From assembly GCF_002251775.1 (NCBI RefSeq), contig NZ_NOXX01000226.1, positions 9,162-42,779 of the forward strand: a stretch of DNA of 33,618 nucleotides, in the 5' to 3' direction. Below the pieces are notes generated by a model that saw nothing but the letters and a program-made list of their open reading frames with translations, was not told where the DNA came from and made no database searches. The first letter of the stretch is position 1, and each line of letters opens with the position of its first letter. Of this stretch, positions 24,258 to 32,560 are shown one piece after another. The translations under genes and the position numbers were made by a program. The DNA is from Flavobacterium aurantiibacter (lineage in GTDB: Bacteria; Bacteroidota; Bacteroidia; Flavobacteriales; Flavobacteriaceae).

Positions 24258-25259
24258 GTGGCAAAAATTAGAGTTGGCATTAACGGTTTTGGCCGTATTG
24301 GTCGCACTGTATTGCGTTTACTGGCGCGAGAAACCGACATTGAAGTAGTTGCTATAAACGACGTTGCCGACAAAAGTACGATGCTTCATTTGTTGAAATA
24401 CGACAGTATTCACGGTATTTTATCGGATGAAATTGTTAGTACTGAAGAAGGTTTTAAACTTAATGAGCATCAGATTAGTTATTCGCAACACGGCAATCCG
24501 GCCGATATTGCTTGGGATCGGCACTCGGTGGATTACGTTATTGAAAGTTCTGGAAAGTTTAAAACCGTAGACGAGCTTTCGCAACATTTGAAAACGGGTG
24601 TACAGAAGGTTGTTTTAGCTGCACCATCGGAAACAGAAGCTATCAAAATGGTGGTTTTAGGTGTGAATGAAGCGGTTTTAGACGGCAGTGAAAAACTGAT
24701 TTCTAATGCGAGTTGTACGACGAATAACGCGGCACCCATGTTGAAAATTATCGACGAGTTGTGTGGCATTGAGCAGGCGTACATTACCACGGTTCACTCC
24801 TACACTACCGATCAGAGTTTGCATGATCAACCACATAAAGATTTGCGTAGAGCGCGAGCTGCATCGCAATCGATTGTTCCGACGACAACGGGAGCAGCAA
24901 AAGCTTTGACACGTATTTTTCCAAATTTATCGAATAAAATGGGCGGAGGCGGTATTCGCGTTCCGGTTCCCGACGGTTCGTTAACGGATATTACTTGCTA
25001 TGTGAGTCGGGAAACTAGTGTTTCAGAAATTAATGCAGCGTTCCGATTCGCAGCCGAAAACAGGTATCAGGGAATTCTTGCTTACACCGAAGATCCAATT
25101 GTTTCGGTAGATATTTTGGGAAACCGAAATTCGTGTTTATTTGATGCGCAACTAACCTCGGTCATCGATCGAATGGTCAAAATTGTTGGTTGGTACGATA
25201 ACGAAACCGGTTATTCGTCGAGAATAATTGACCTTTTGCGGCACATAGCCAAAAAATAA
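24258..25259 (+). CDS. gap: Glyceraldehyde-3-phosphate dehydrogenase
   Basis: The 333-residue protein has the Rossmann motif INGFGRIGR (8-16), ND (34-35) at the NAD-ribose position, the catalytic loop SNASCTTN with Cys153, and the phosphate-binding and family blocks TVHSYTTDQ, HKDLRRARAASQSI and TTTGAAKAL. The end GWYDNETGYSSR is standard. The start is GTG at 24258, abutting the lipA stop; this reading gives the canonical AKIRVGINGFGRIG. It acts in glycolysis or gluconeogenesis. Whether this is the main glycolytic enzyme or a second paralogue cannot be told from the window. Confidence 0.96.
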   Translation: MAKIRVGINGFGRIGRTVLRLLARETDIEVVAINDVADKSTMLHLLKYDSIHGILSDEIVSTEEGFKLNEHQISYSQHGNPADIAWDRHSVDYVIESSGKFKTVDELSQHLKTGVQKVVLAAPSETEAIKMVVLGVNEAVLDGSEKLISNASCTTNNAAPMLKIIDELCGIEQAYITTVHSYTTDQSLHDQPHKDLRRARAASQSIVPTTTGAAKALTRIFPNLSNKMGGGGIRVPVPDGSLTDITCYVSRETSVSEINAAFRFAAENRYQGILAYTEDPIVSVDILGNRNSCLFDAQLTSVIDRMVKIVGWYDNETGYSSRIIDLLRHIAKK

Positions 25260-25270
25260 TGCTACTTTTG
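25235..25270 (+). promoter_or_regulatory. Promoter of the hybrid histidine kinase
   Basis: TTTG (25235-25238, within the end of gap) and a perfect TAnnTTTG, TACTTTTG (25263-25270), are 24 nt apart, one more than the commonly cited range. The -7 element ends 18 nt before the TTG start codon. Confidence 0.5.
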
Positions 25271-25288
25271 AACAGTAACTTATAAATT

Positions 25289-26764
25289 TTGCAAGGTTTT
25301 CTCAGACATAAATCTTTAGTTCTCGTAGTTGCACTATTGCTGTGTAACGGCTACTTGTTTGCTATCCAGTCTAGCTTTTCTGTGAAGCCTATTTTATTCT
25401 CATCATTAAACGAACCGACAAAAGAACAGGGTATTAATGCCAATATCAAGGCCGACGTTTCTTTAGATCACGCGGGAGAGCGATTTTCTAAGTTAATAAA
25501 CATCTTGAGCTTTTCATCGGTTGCGATTTTGTCGTTGCTTTGTATGTCGTTGTACCGAAATAATCGCATTCGAAAGCAAAGTAATAAAGCACTGAAAGAG
25601 AAAAACCAAGAACTGCAAATCGCTAAAGAGCGCGCAGAAAAAGCCTCGGCAGTTCGATCTGAGTTTTTATCGACAGTTAGTCATGAGCTGCGAACGCCTT
25701 TGCACGCCATCACTGGATTAACACACTTGCTATTATCTGAAAAACCGGAAGCACATCAACTAGAGTATTTGAATTCGTTGAAATTCAGCGCCAATCACCT
25801 GCTGAATTACATAAATGAAATTCTCGAAATCACACGAATTGAATCGAATACCTTAGAGTTGGACGAAAACTATTTCGATTTTCGCATATTGCTGTCAGAC
25901 TTGGTAAACTCTATTCAAGAGCTCGCCAAAGAGCACAAAAACGAATTAATTTTAGACATTGACGATCGAATTCCTACACGGACTTTTGGCGATCGGATTA
26001 AGCTGTCGCAAGTGCTATTGAATTTGCTCAATAACTCTTTGAAGTTTACCTCTAACGGGAGCGTCAAACTACATGCGCGTGTTGGCGCGTTTGATAAAGA
26101 TTGGGTATCGATAGAATTCATCATCAGTGATACGGGAATTGGAATTCCTAAAGATAAGATCGAGACTGTATTTGAGAGCTTTAAGCAAGGGAGTAACGAA
26201 ATTAATCGCAAGTACGGCGGAACCGGTTTGGGCTTGGCCATTGTTAAACGCATTTTAAGCGTTATGGGTTCTAAAATTAAGGTAGAAAGTGAAATGGGAA
26301 AAGGAAGTACCTTTAGTTTTACTTGCTATTTTAAATACGAAGAGCAAGCAAGCGTACAAATACCCGAAAAAGTTGTAGATGAAAGTGTGCTCATGGAAAA
26401 GAAAGTGCTTTTAGTTGAAGACAATAAAATCAACCAAATGATCACCAAGCGCATGCTGGAAAAGAAATCGATTTTATGCGAAATTGTCGAAACCGGCGAA
26501 GATGCAGTTTCTATACTAAAAGAGCGCAAATTTGATTTGGTTTTGATGGATGTTCACTTACCTGGAATGAATGGAACCACGGCTACCGAACAAATCAGAA
26601 ATTTCGATTCCACCACGCCAATAATTGCTTTAACGGCAATTTCTTTATTGGAAAATCGAGATATGCTCATGGGATATGGAATGTCGGAAGTGATTACAAA
26701 ACCATTTGAACCGACTACGTTTTACAAAACGATCGCCCAGTTTATGAACGTTTCCGTAGAATAG
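25289..26764 (+). CDS. Hybrid sensor histidine kinase with C-terminal receiver domain
   Basis: The 491-residue protein has an N-terminal signal or anchor helix (about 8-26), a short external segment (about 45 residues), a transmembrane helix (72-90) and a coiled coil (95-122). HisKA follows with FLSTVSHELRTPLHA (phospho-acceptor His132). HATPase_c shows NLLNNSLKF, DTGIGIP and GGTGLGLAIVK. The receiver domain (371-491) has VEDNK, the acceptor Asp421 in LVLMDVHLPGMNG, and ITKPFEP. Start TTG at 25289 is chosen because it alone keeps the N-terminal hydrophobic helix and fits the promoter. No response regulator or output domain lies nearby. Its last 23 bp overlap the convergent lpxK. Confidence 0.92.
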   Translation: MQGFLRHKSLVLVVALLLCNGYLFAIQSSFSVKPILFSSLNEPTKEQGINANIKADVSLDHAGERFSKLINILSFSSVAILSLLCMSLYRNNRIRKQSNKALKEKNQELQIAKERAEKASAVRSEFLSTVSHELRTPLHAITGLTHLLLSEKPEAHQLEYLNSLKFSANHLLNYINEILEITRIESNTLELDENYFDFRILLSDLVNSIQELAKEHKNELILDIDDRIPTRTFGDRIKLSQVLLNLLNNSLKFTSNGSVKLHARVGAFDKDWVSIEFIISDTGIGIPKDKIETVFESFKQGSNEINRKYGGTGLGLAIVKRILSVMGSKIKVESEMGKGSTFSFTCYFKYEEQASVQIPEKVVDESVLMEKKVLLVEDNKINQMITKRMLEKKSILCEIVETGEDAVSILKERKFDLVLMDVHLPGMNGTTATEQIRNFDSTTPIIALTAISLLENRDMLMGYGMSEVITKPFEPTTFYKTIAQFMNVSVE

Positions 26765-27767
26765 CGGCACATTTTGTGAACTTGCGCTCGAACGCCGCTA
26801 AAAAATTTGCCTCGTCGACGAACTGCACTTGAATAGGTAAATAACACAAACCCGGCTTTTCCCAAACCGATTTTACCCGAACATAATCTTTCTCGGTCGT
26901 TACAACCAGATCGGCACTTTTTTGAATCATCGCCCGTTCCGACTCCGTCAAATCATGGTGATCAGCAAATTCAAACACAGCATCGGTTGGGTTTAAAATC
27001 TGAGCTACGAAGGGATTTGGCTGTGCAATCCCTGTAAAAATCGCTTTTTTAAGTTGCGGAAGTTCGGATGTTTTAAGCTGAAAATCGCCTTCCGTTTGCT
27101 CGGCATAGCCAACAGTACTGAAAAAAACTTCGGCTTTTGAATAGCGCTTTATTTCAGACACATACGAAGCTAAAACCTGAGCATTTAAATCTGGCGGACA
27201 TTTGGTAATTACGATCAAATCTGCTCGCTTGGCGCCGCTGCGGTATTCGCGCAAGTTTCCTGTCGGCAGTAAAAAATCGGAAAAAAAAGGTTGCTCAAAA
27301 GTGCTCAGTAAAATCTGAACATCCGGCTTTACATAACGGTGTTGAAAAGCATCGTCGAGCAAAATGATTTCAGGTTGGAAAGAACTCCGACTCAACAATT
27401 CGATTCCCCGACGCCGATTCGCATCAACGGCCACTTGAATTTGCGGGAATTTTCGATGGTATTGGAAAGGTTCATCACCTAGGTCGGCTACTGTAGAATT
27501 GGCCGAAGCGAGCACAAAACCTTGCGATTTCCGTTTGTAACCGCGGCTGAGAACAGCTACACGATGAGATGCACTCAATGTGCGAATTAGATATTCAACA
27601 TGTGGTGTTTTACCTGTTCCGCCGACCGACAAATTTCCAACGCTGATAACCGGTACATCAAACGTTTTTCCACGCAGCAGCTGAAAATCGAACAGCAAAT
27701 TGCGTACAGCGGTAATCCAACCGTAAATGACAGCAAAAGGAAAGAGAAGAAACCGAAGAAATTTCAT
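26742..27767 (-). CDS. lpxK: Tetraacyldisaccharide 4'-kinase
   Basis: LpxK phosphorylates the lipid A precursor at the inner membrane. From the ATG at 27765-27767 the protein has 341 residues and begins with the membrane-associated helix MKFLRFLLFPFAVIYGWIT. Walker A is GNLSVGGTGKTPH, the LpxK block LLDDAFQHRYVKPD contains the DDxFQH motif, and TTEKDYVRV lies near the C-terminus. An in-frame TTG at 27812 would add 15 residues before the usual N-terminus and is not favoured. It shows that the organism makes lipid A, consistent with a Gram-negative envelope. Confidence 0.94.
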   Translation of the reverse strand: MKFLRFLLFPFAVIYGWITAVRNLLFDFQLLRGKTFDVPVISVGNLSVGGTGKTPHVEYLIRTLSASHRVAVLSRGYKRKSQGFVLASANSTVADLGDEPFQYHRKFPQIQVAVDANRRRGIELLSRSSFQPEIILLDDAFQHRYVKPDVQILLSTFEQPFFSDFLLPTGNLREYRSGAKRADLIVITKCPPDLNAQVLASYVSEIKRYSKAEVFFSTVGYAEQTEGDFQLKTSELPQLKKAIFTGIAQPNPFVAQILNPTDAVFEFADHHDLTESERAMIQKSADLVVTTEKDYVRVKSVWEKPGLCYLPIQVQFVDEANFLAAFERKFTKCAAILRKRS

Positions 27768-27819
27768 AGGCGTTTGCAGTAACCCACAGCGAATGGTTTC
27801 GTTGCTGCGCAAATATCGA

Positions 27820-27827
27820 TACTTTAG
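27820..27827 (+). promoter_or_regulatory. Putative -7 element for the Nif3-like gene
   Basis: TACTTTAG matches 7 of 8 positions of TAnnTTTG and ends 15 nt before the ATG at 27843. Confidence 0.35.
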
Positions 27828-27842
27828 CGAAAATTTTAGTGT

Positions 27843-28937
27843 ATGAAAGTAGGTGAAATTTTAAAAGTGCTGGAAAGCCTTGCTCCATTGCGGCGTGCGG
27901 AAGATTTCGACAACGTTGGCTTATTATTGGGAAATACCCAGCAAACAGTGACGGGCGTTCTGGTTTGTCACGATGCTTTGGAAGCAGTAGTCGATGAAGC
28001 CGTGGCTAAAAACTGCAATTTTATTGTAGCGTTTCACCCCATTATTTTCGGTGGTTTGAAGTCGATTACCGGCAAAAACTACGTGGAACGTGCTGTTTTG
28101 AAAATGATCAAAAACGATATTGCACTCTATGCTATTCACACGGCTTTAGACAACGATGCGGCGGGCGTAAGTGCGTACTTGGCCGAAGCCTTGGGTTTGC
28201 AAAATTGTCGGTTTCTCGTTCCTAAAAAAGAACAACTCCGACAGTTAACTACTTACGTACCCGAAGCCAATGTTAACCAAGTAAAAGATGCGCTTTTTAT
28301 GGCGGGGGGTGGCCACATCAGTAACTACAGCGAATGTAGTTTTTCAAACAACGGAACGGGAACGTTTAAACCGGAGGAAGACGCGACGCCCGTTATTGGT
28401 GCTGTTGGCAAGCGTTCTGAGGTAAATGAAGTTCGCTTGGAAATGCTGTTTGAAGCCGGACAGGAAGCCGCACTGTTAAACGCATTGAAACAGGCGCATC
28501 CGTACGAAGAAGTTGCCTACCAAATTTACAAATTGGAAAACGAAAGTTCGAACGCAGGTTTGGGATTGATAGGCGAATTTGAAAACGAGCTTAGCGAAGC
28601 CGATTTTTTACAACTGACGAAAAGTGTTTTGAAAACACCCGTTTTGCGTCACAGTGCTTTCATTAATAAGAAGATAAAGCGCGTGGCAGTACTTGGTGGT
28701 TCGGGAAGTTCGGCAATACACGCGGCAAAAAGAGCGAAAGCCGATGCATATATTACGGCCGATTTAAAGTATCACGACTTCTTTAGCGCTGAAAATCAGC
28801 TGCTTTTAGTTGACGGTGGACATTACGAAACCGAGCAATTTACAAAATACAAAATCGCTGATTTTCTTAAAGAAAAATTGCCTAATTTTGCAATCATTTT
28901 AGCGAATACGAATACTAATCCGGTAAATTACCTGTAA
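27843..28937 (+). CDS. Nif3-like dinuclear metal centre protein (YbgI/YqfO family)
   Basis: The 364-residue protein is the long (YqfO-type) form with a central insert. The first Nif3 half shows EDFDNVGLLLG, AFHPIIFGG and IHTALDNDAAGV. An inserted domain (about residues 125-235) includes HPYEEVAYQIY, the PII/CutA-like insert signature. The second half has VAVLGGSGSSAIHAAKRAKADAYITADLKYH and DGGHYETE. His, Asp and Glu in these motifs make up the expected metal site. Family members have been proposed to be GTP cyclohydrolase 1 type 2-like enzymes, but the function is unsettled. The CdsZ-like gene starts 3 nt later. Confidence 0.9.
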   Translation: MKVGEILKVLESLAPLRRAEDFDNVGLLLGNTQQTVTGVLVCHDALEAVVDEAVAKNCNFIVAFHPIIFGGLKSITGKNYVERAVLKMIKNDIALYAIHTALDNDAAGVSAYLAEALGLQNCRFLVPKKEQLRQLTTYVPEANVNQVKDALFMAGGGHISNYSECSFSNNGTGTFKPEEDATPVIGAVGKRSEVNEVRLEMLFEAGQEAALLNALKQAHPYEEVAYQIYKLENESSNAGLGLIGEFENELSEADFLQLTKSVLKTPVLRHSAFINKKIKRVAVLGGSGSSAIHAAKRAKADAYITADLKYHDFFSAENQLLLVDGGHYETEQFTKYKIADFLKEKLPNFAIILANTNTNPVNYL

Positions 28938-28940
28938 TAT

Positions 28941-29720
28941 ATGGCTAGCACAAAAGAATTGACTGTAGAAGATAAGTTAAGAGCGATTTACGATTTACAA
29001 TTAATTGACTCACGAATTGACGAAATCCGCAGCGTGCGTGGTGAATTACCTTTGGAAGTGGAAGATTTAGAAGACGAAGTTGCGGGTTTGAAGTCGCGTA
29101 CGGAAAAACTTAAATCGGAACTCGATGTTATTGAAGACCAAATTAAAGAGCGCAAAAACGCTATCGAGGAGCACCGTGAAGCAATTAAAAAATACACCAA
29201 ACAGCAAGAATCAGTTCGCAACAACCGCGAATTTAATTCTTTAGCTAAAGAAATTGAATACCAAGAATTGGAAATTCAATTGGCGGAAAAGCACATTAAA
29301 GAAATGCGTGCTTCTATCGAATACAAAAAGCAAGTTGTAGAACAATCGGAAGAGAAACTTTCACAGAAAGTAGAACACTTGAACCACAAGAAATCGGAAC
29401 TGGAAGCGATCATGAACGAAACTTCGAAAGAAGAAACTGCGCTTCAAGCAAAATCTGAAGAGTTTCGTGCGGCTATCGAACCGCGCTTGCTCGCTGCTTA
29501 CGACCGCATCAGAAACAGCGTTCGCAACGGTTTAGCGGTAGTTTCTATCGAACGTGGTGCTAGCGCCGGATCGTTCTTTACTATTCCACCACAAACACAA
29601 GTGGAAATTGCTGCGCGCAAGAAAATCATCGCCAACGAGCATTCTGGAAGAATCCTTGTAGATGCTGCTTTGGCTAACGAAGAGCGCGAAAAAATTGAAG
29701 CCTTGATTGCAAGCTTGTAA
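28941..29720 (+). CDS. CdsZ-like coiled-coil protein lacking its zinc-ribbon cysteines
   Basis: Residues 10-180 of this 259-residue protein are a long antiparallel coiled coil (EIRSVRGELPLEVEDLEDEV onward). The C-terminal segment keeps the frame of the C4 zinc ribbon (FFTIPPQTQVEIAARKKII, then HSGRILVD), but the four ligand positions are Ser208, Ser211, Asn232 and Ser235; the whole protein contains no cysteine. In the family these are two C-x2-C pairs. The spacing is exactly preserved, so this is the same domain with its metal site lost. A role in transcription or translation regulation is only by family association. It is followed by a strong terminator and lies 3 nt after the Nif3-like gene, a pairing I recall as common in Bacteroidota. 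Confidence 0.88.
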   Translation: MASTKELTVEDKLRAIYDLQLIDSRIDEIRSVRGELPLEVEDLEDEVAGLKSRTEKLKSELDVIEDQIKERKNAIEEHREAIKKYTKQQESVRNNREFNSLAKEIEYQELEIQLAEKHIKEMRASIEYKKQVVEQSEEKLSQKVEHLNHKKSELEAIMNETSKEETALQAKSEEFRAAIEPRLLAAYDRIRNSVRNGLAVVSIERGASAGSFFTIPPQTQVEIAARKKIIANEHSGRILVDAALANEEREKIEALIASL

Positions 29721-29739
29721 TAGCAGACACTTAGCATAC

Positions 29740-29767
29740 AAAGCCGTTCGTTTGAACGGCTTTTTTT
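29740..29767 (+). terminator. Rho-independent terminator after the Nif3-like/CdsZ-like genes
   Basis: The perfect stem AAAGCCGTTC / GAACGGCTTT with a GTTT loop is followed by a run of seven T. It begins 20 nt after the stop codon and is the clearest intrinsic terminator in the window. Confidence 0.9.
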
Positions 29768-29885
29768 ATGTTCGACATTTCATTATATCCGTAATGTCCA
29801 AGCGGCCGCACTGATTTAGCCGCGTATTTTATACAACACCGCCGAAAACCACAAGAATTTCCGACCTTTACCGCAGTTATTTTAT

Positions 29886-30731
29886 ATGCATCCGTTTTTG
29901 TACCGCATTCTCACCAAATCTATAGGCGCATTTTTAAACGTCTTGCACCTAGTTGCGCCCAAGAAAAGTGATGCTTTAGCTTTCCAGATTTTTTGTACGC
30001 CGCGAAAAGGCAAAATTCAGCTCGGAAAAATTCCTAAAGTCTTACAAACTGCCGAGAAAGAAATACACAACATTGCCGATCACGATATTGCCGTGTACCG
30101 CTTTCCAGGAAACGGTAAGAAAATTTTGTTGGTTCACGGTTGGGAAAGCAACAGCAAACGTTGGAAGAAACTCCTTCCCTACCTCAAAAAAGCCCAATTT
30201 GATATTTATGCAATCGATGCTCCAGCACACGGAAAATCGTCGGGTACGCTCTTTACCGTTCCGCTTTACGCAGAAGTCATAGCCGCTATGATTCAGAAAT
30301 TCGGAATACAACAGCTTATCGCGCATTCTATCGGCGGATCGGCAAGTATTTACGCTTTGCACAAAAGCAATCCGGAAACGGTCGAAAAAGCGGCTATTTT
30401 AGGTGCGCCATCCGATTTAGATGTACTCATTTCTAATTACGCCCGCATTTTATCGCTGCGTCCGAGAAATGTTCGCGGACTCACACAAACGTTTTCAACG
30501 AGATTTAATGTAGAAACACAGTTGTTCTCCAGTAAAATCTTCGTTAAGTCGCTGCAAATTAAAGGTTTCGTTGCGCACGACGCCCACGACGATGTAGTTG
30601 CCTTCAGCGAAAGCGAAAAAATTATTGCTAACTGGAAAGATGTTACCTTCGTACCGACCAAAAAATTAGGTCATTCGTTGCACGATGCGAATCTCTACCA
30701 ACAATTACTCAGCTTTTTAAAAGCCTCATAA
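29886..30731 (+). CDS. Alpha/beta hydrolase
   Basis: The 281-residue protein has the alpha/beta hydrolase core: the oxyanion region LLVHGWESNSKRW, DAPAHGKS, the nucleophile elbow AHSIGGS with Ser148 (A-H-S-I-G rather than the usual G-x-S-x-G), a candidate acid in HDAHDDVV and the catalytic His in LGHSLHD. No cap-specific signature or signal peptide is seen; the N-terminal 40 residues are mildly hydrophobic. The substrate is unknown. Its stop is immediately followed by the ATG of the pseudouridine synthase gene. Confidence 0.87.
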   Translation: MHPFLYRILTKSIGAFLNVLHLVAPKKSDALAFQIFCTPRKGKIQLGKIPKVLQTAEKEIHNIADHDIAVYRFPGNGKKILLVHGWESNSKRWKKLLPYLKKAQFDIYAIDAPAHGKSSGTLFTVPLYAEVIAAMIQKFGIQQLIAHSIGGSASIYALHKSNPETVEKAAILGAPSDLDVLISNYARILSLRPRNVRGLTQTFSTRFNVETQLFSSKIFVKSLQIKGFVAHDAHDDVVAFSESEKIIANWKDVTFVPTKKLGHSLHDANLYQQLLSFLKAS

Positions 30732-31469
30732 ATGACCAAACGAATCAATAAGTACATTTCCGAAAGCGGTTTTTGTTCGCGAAGAGAGGCCGACAAGCTG
30801 GTTGCCGAAGGTCGGGTTCGAATTAACGATTCCCTAGCCGAACCCGGAAGCCAAGTTGCCGAATCCGATGTGGTTTATGTCGACGGAAAAAGCATTAAAC
30901 TACAGCAAAGAAACGTGTACTTAGCGTTTTACAAGCCAGTGGGAATCGAAACTACCACCAACCAAAATGTGCGCAACAACGTTATTGATTACATTAAGTA
31001 TCCCGAACGCATTTTTCCGATTGGCCGACTCGACAAAGCCAGCGAAGGATTATTACTACTAACCAACGACGGCGATATCGTCAATAAAATATTGCGATCG
31101 CGAAACAACCACGAAAAAGAATACACCGTCACGGTAAACAAACCCATAACCGAACGCTTTATTAGCCGCATGGCCAACGGCGTACCGATTTTAGATACGG
31201 TGACTAAAAAATGTAAAGTCACGCAAATTAGTCAATACGTTTTTAAAATTGTGCTTACGCAAGGTTTAAACCGCCAAATTCGCCGCATGTGCGAGTATTT
31301 GGGTTACGAGGTTACTGCGCTCAAACGCATACGAATCATGAACATTGTTTTGGATTTGCCTGTCGGAAAATTTCGAGAATTGCGTGTCGACGAACTGACC
31401 GAATTGCAGCAGTTAATTGCCGAATCACACGGAACTGCCGAAAATTCCGAGATCGACGATTTCGATTAG
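30732..31469 (+). CDS. rluF: 23S rRNA pseudouridine synthase, RluF-type
   Basis: The 245-residue protein has an N-terminal S4 RNA-binding domain (INKYISESGFCSRREADKLV) and the RsuA/RluB/RluF catalytic domain with the Asp in IGRLDKASEGLLLL, then EKEYTVTVNKP, VTKKCKV and GLNRQIRRMCEYLGYEVTAL. The KIL(R)SRNNHEKEY and TKKCKV segments resemble RluF (U2604 of 23S rRNA) more than RsuA or RluB. The acidic C-terminal tail is short. Exact target uridine is inferred. Confidence 0.87.
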   Translation: MTKRINKYISESGFCSRREADKLVAEGRVRINDSLAEPGSQVAESDVVYVDGKSIKLQQRNVYLAFYKPVGIETTTNQNVRNNVIDYIKYPERIFPIGRLDKASEGLLLLTNDGDIVNKILRSRNNHEKEYTVTVNKPITERFISRMANGVPILDTVTKKCKVTQISQYVFKIVLTQGLNRQIRRMCEYLGYEVTALKRIRIMNIVLDLPVGKFRELRVDELTELQQLIAESHGTAENSEIDDFD

Positions 31470-31507
31470 ATTTTGTTGGTAACACCCGATAACTAAAGGT
31501 TTTTTTC

Positions 31508-31515
31508 TAATTTTA
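31508..31515 (+). promoter_or_regulatory. Putative -7 element for the TspO-like gene
   Basis: TAATTTTA matches TAnnTTTG at 7 of 8 positions and ends 19 nt before the ATG at 31535. No -33 TTG was found at the right distance. Confidence 0.3.
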
Positions 31516-31534
31516 AGGCAGAATCCTGCGCGCT

Positions 31535-32290
31535 ATGAGTTACAAATTTTACAAAATCTTACTTTTTCTTGCAACGGCATTTATGCTGTATGGCAATTAC
31601 CTCACTGGCTCAGGAAACTACCACGGCAGCAGTATCGGCGCGGTTTCGGCACAGTATCAAACCTTGCTAACACCGCCGGGTTACACCTTTGGAATATGGA
31701 GTTTGATCTTCCTTTTTCAAATTGGTTTTTCGATTTATTTACTCGTAAAACCTACGTTGCCGCTCGATAAAATCAAAAAAGTGATGGCCGTTTTAATCGT
31801 ACATCACGTGGCAAATGCCACTTGGGGTTTTCTGTTCATCGATGGTTATACCACGGTGGCGCTGCTTTCCCTAGTCACTCAGGTATTGTGTTTGCTGTAC
31901 GCCGCCGATCGTTTGCTTTCCGAGTCGAACGAGAGTTTTACGTACGCCAAATATCTCGCCTGGGCTCCAGCTTTAAACTTGGGTTGGGTTACGTTGGCAA
32001 CGGTTTTAAATGCCGCGATCGTGTGTTTAAAATCGGGCTTCGAATTTTTCAAAACGCTCGAGCAACCTATTGCAATTGTTATGGCCGTTGTGGCTACGGC
32101 AATTGTTTTTCAAATTTTCTACCACCGCGTAAAAACCATAATCGTTATTTTACCCGCTTTGTGGGCATTCGGAACGCGTGCAGCTGAAAGTGAAATTCCG
32201 GTTGCTATCCAAATTACGCTGATACTATGCGCATTAGCACTGGTTGCGGGCTACTTTTGGAGAATTAACAAAGACAAATTAGCGTTGTAA
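31535..32290 (+). CDS. TspO-related (tryptophan-rich sensory protein-like) membrane protein
   Basis: The 251-residue protein has about seven hydrophobic helices. The segment TPPGYTFGIWSLIFLFQIGF matches the TspO signature region, and ALNLGWVTLATVLNAA is typical of the extended TspO-like subgroup. It is longer than classic TspO (about 160 residues, five helices) and has few tryptophans, so ligand binding of the porphyrin type is uncertain. It probably resides in the cytoplasmic membrane. It ends 6 nt before the reverse-oriented repeat copy C. Confidence 0.8.
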   Translation: MSYKFYKILLFLATAFMLYGNYLTGSGNYHGSSIGAVSAQYQTLLTPPGYTFGIWSLIFLFQIGFSIYLLVKPTLPLDKIKKVMAVLIVHHVANATWGFLFIDGYTTVALLSLVTQVLCLLYAADRLLSESNESFTYAKYLAWAPALNLGWVTLATVLNAAIVCLKSGFEFFKTLEQPIAIVMAVVATAIVFQIFYHRVKTIIVILPALWAFGTRAAESEIPVAIQITLILCALALVAGYFWRINKDKLAL

Positions 32291-32296
32291 TTTTTT

Positions 32297-32453
32297 GGGC
32301 GGCATTTCGCGCTTTCCGTTTCAATAAAGCTTTGCAACAGCCGTTTTTGCAGTTACCAGCAAAGCTTCCGCAGGTCGCTTTTCCTGCAACGCAAACACAG
32401 GCCGTTGCCACAACTTTATTTCCTCTGCAATCGCGGCCGCGGGCAATCGTTAC
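32297..32453 (-). repeat. Dispersed structured repeat, copy C (157 bp, complete, reversed)
   Basis: Read on the minus strand from 32453 it has GTAACG, then CGATTGCAGAGGAAATAAAG, GCGACCTGCGGAAGC (32378-32364) and the end box TTGAAACGGAAAGCGCGA plus AATGCCGCCC (32324-32297). The arms AATAAAG/CTTTATT (plus coordinates 32323-32329 and 32414-32420) pair perfectly; inside them GCAACGGCC pairs with GGCTGTTGC with one G-U. The length is identical to copy B. It lies between the TspO-like gene and the broken PIN gene. Confidence 0.8.
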
Positions 32454-32560
32454 CGGAAAAATCGTTGGGAACGAGCGTGTTTTAAAACGTTTTGTTTGGG
32501 TTCGTTCTGATTTGGAATTTTTATGTTTTGGTGAGGGATGTTGTGGAGGGGTTAGGTGTG
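32454..32560. other. Short non-coding stretch with an inverted repeat
   Basis: GAACGA (32469-32474) and TCGTTC (32502-32507) flank a 10-bp palindrome GTTTTAAAAC (32479-32488). The rest is G-rich on the plus strand (32530-32560). Nothing coding is seen. The palindrome is not followed by a T run in either direction, so it is not a convincing terminator. Confidence 0.3.

Noticed and set aside
27768..27812. Longer LpxK starting at a TTG at 27812
   Set aside because: It adds 15 unrelated residues before the typical N-terminal membrane helix; the ATG at 27767 matches the family start.
29774..29798. Inverted repeat GACATT / AATGTC downstream of the terminator
   Set aside because: A 6-bp stem with a 13-nt loop in AT-rich DNA is expected by chance, and no gene start lies at a suitable distance.
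32528..32560. G-rich stretch as a possible G-quadruplex
   Set aside because: The G runs are uneven (GG, GGG, GG, GGGG) with a long loop, and no conservation can be judged; not strong enough to report.
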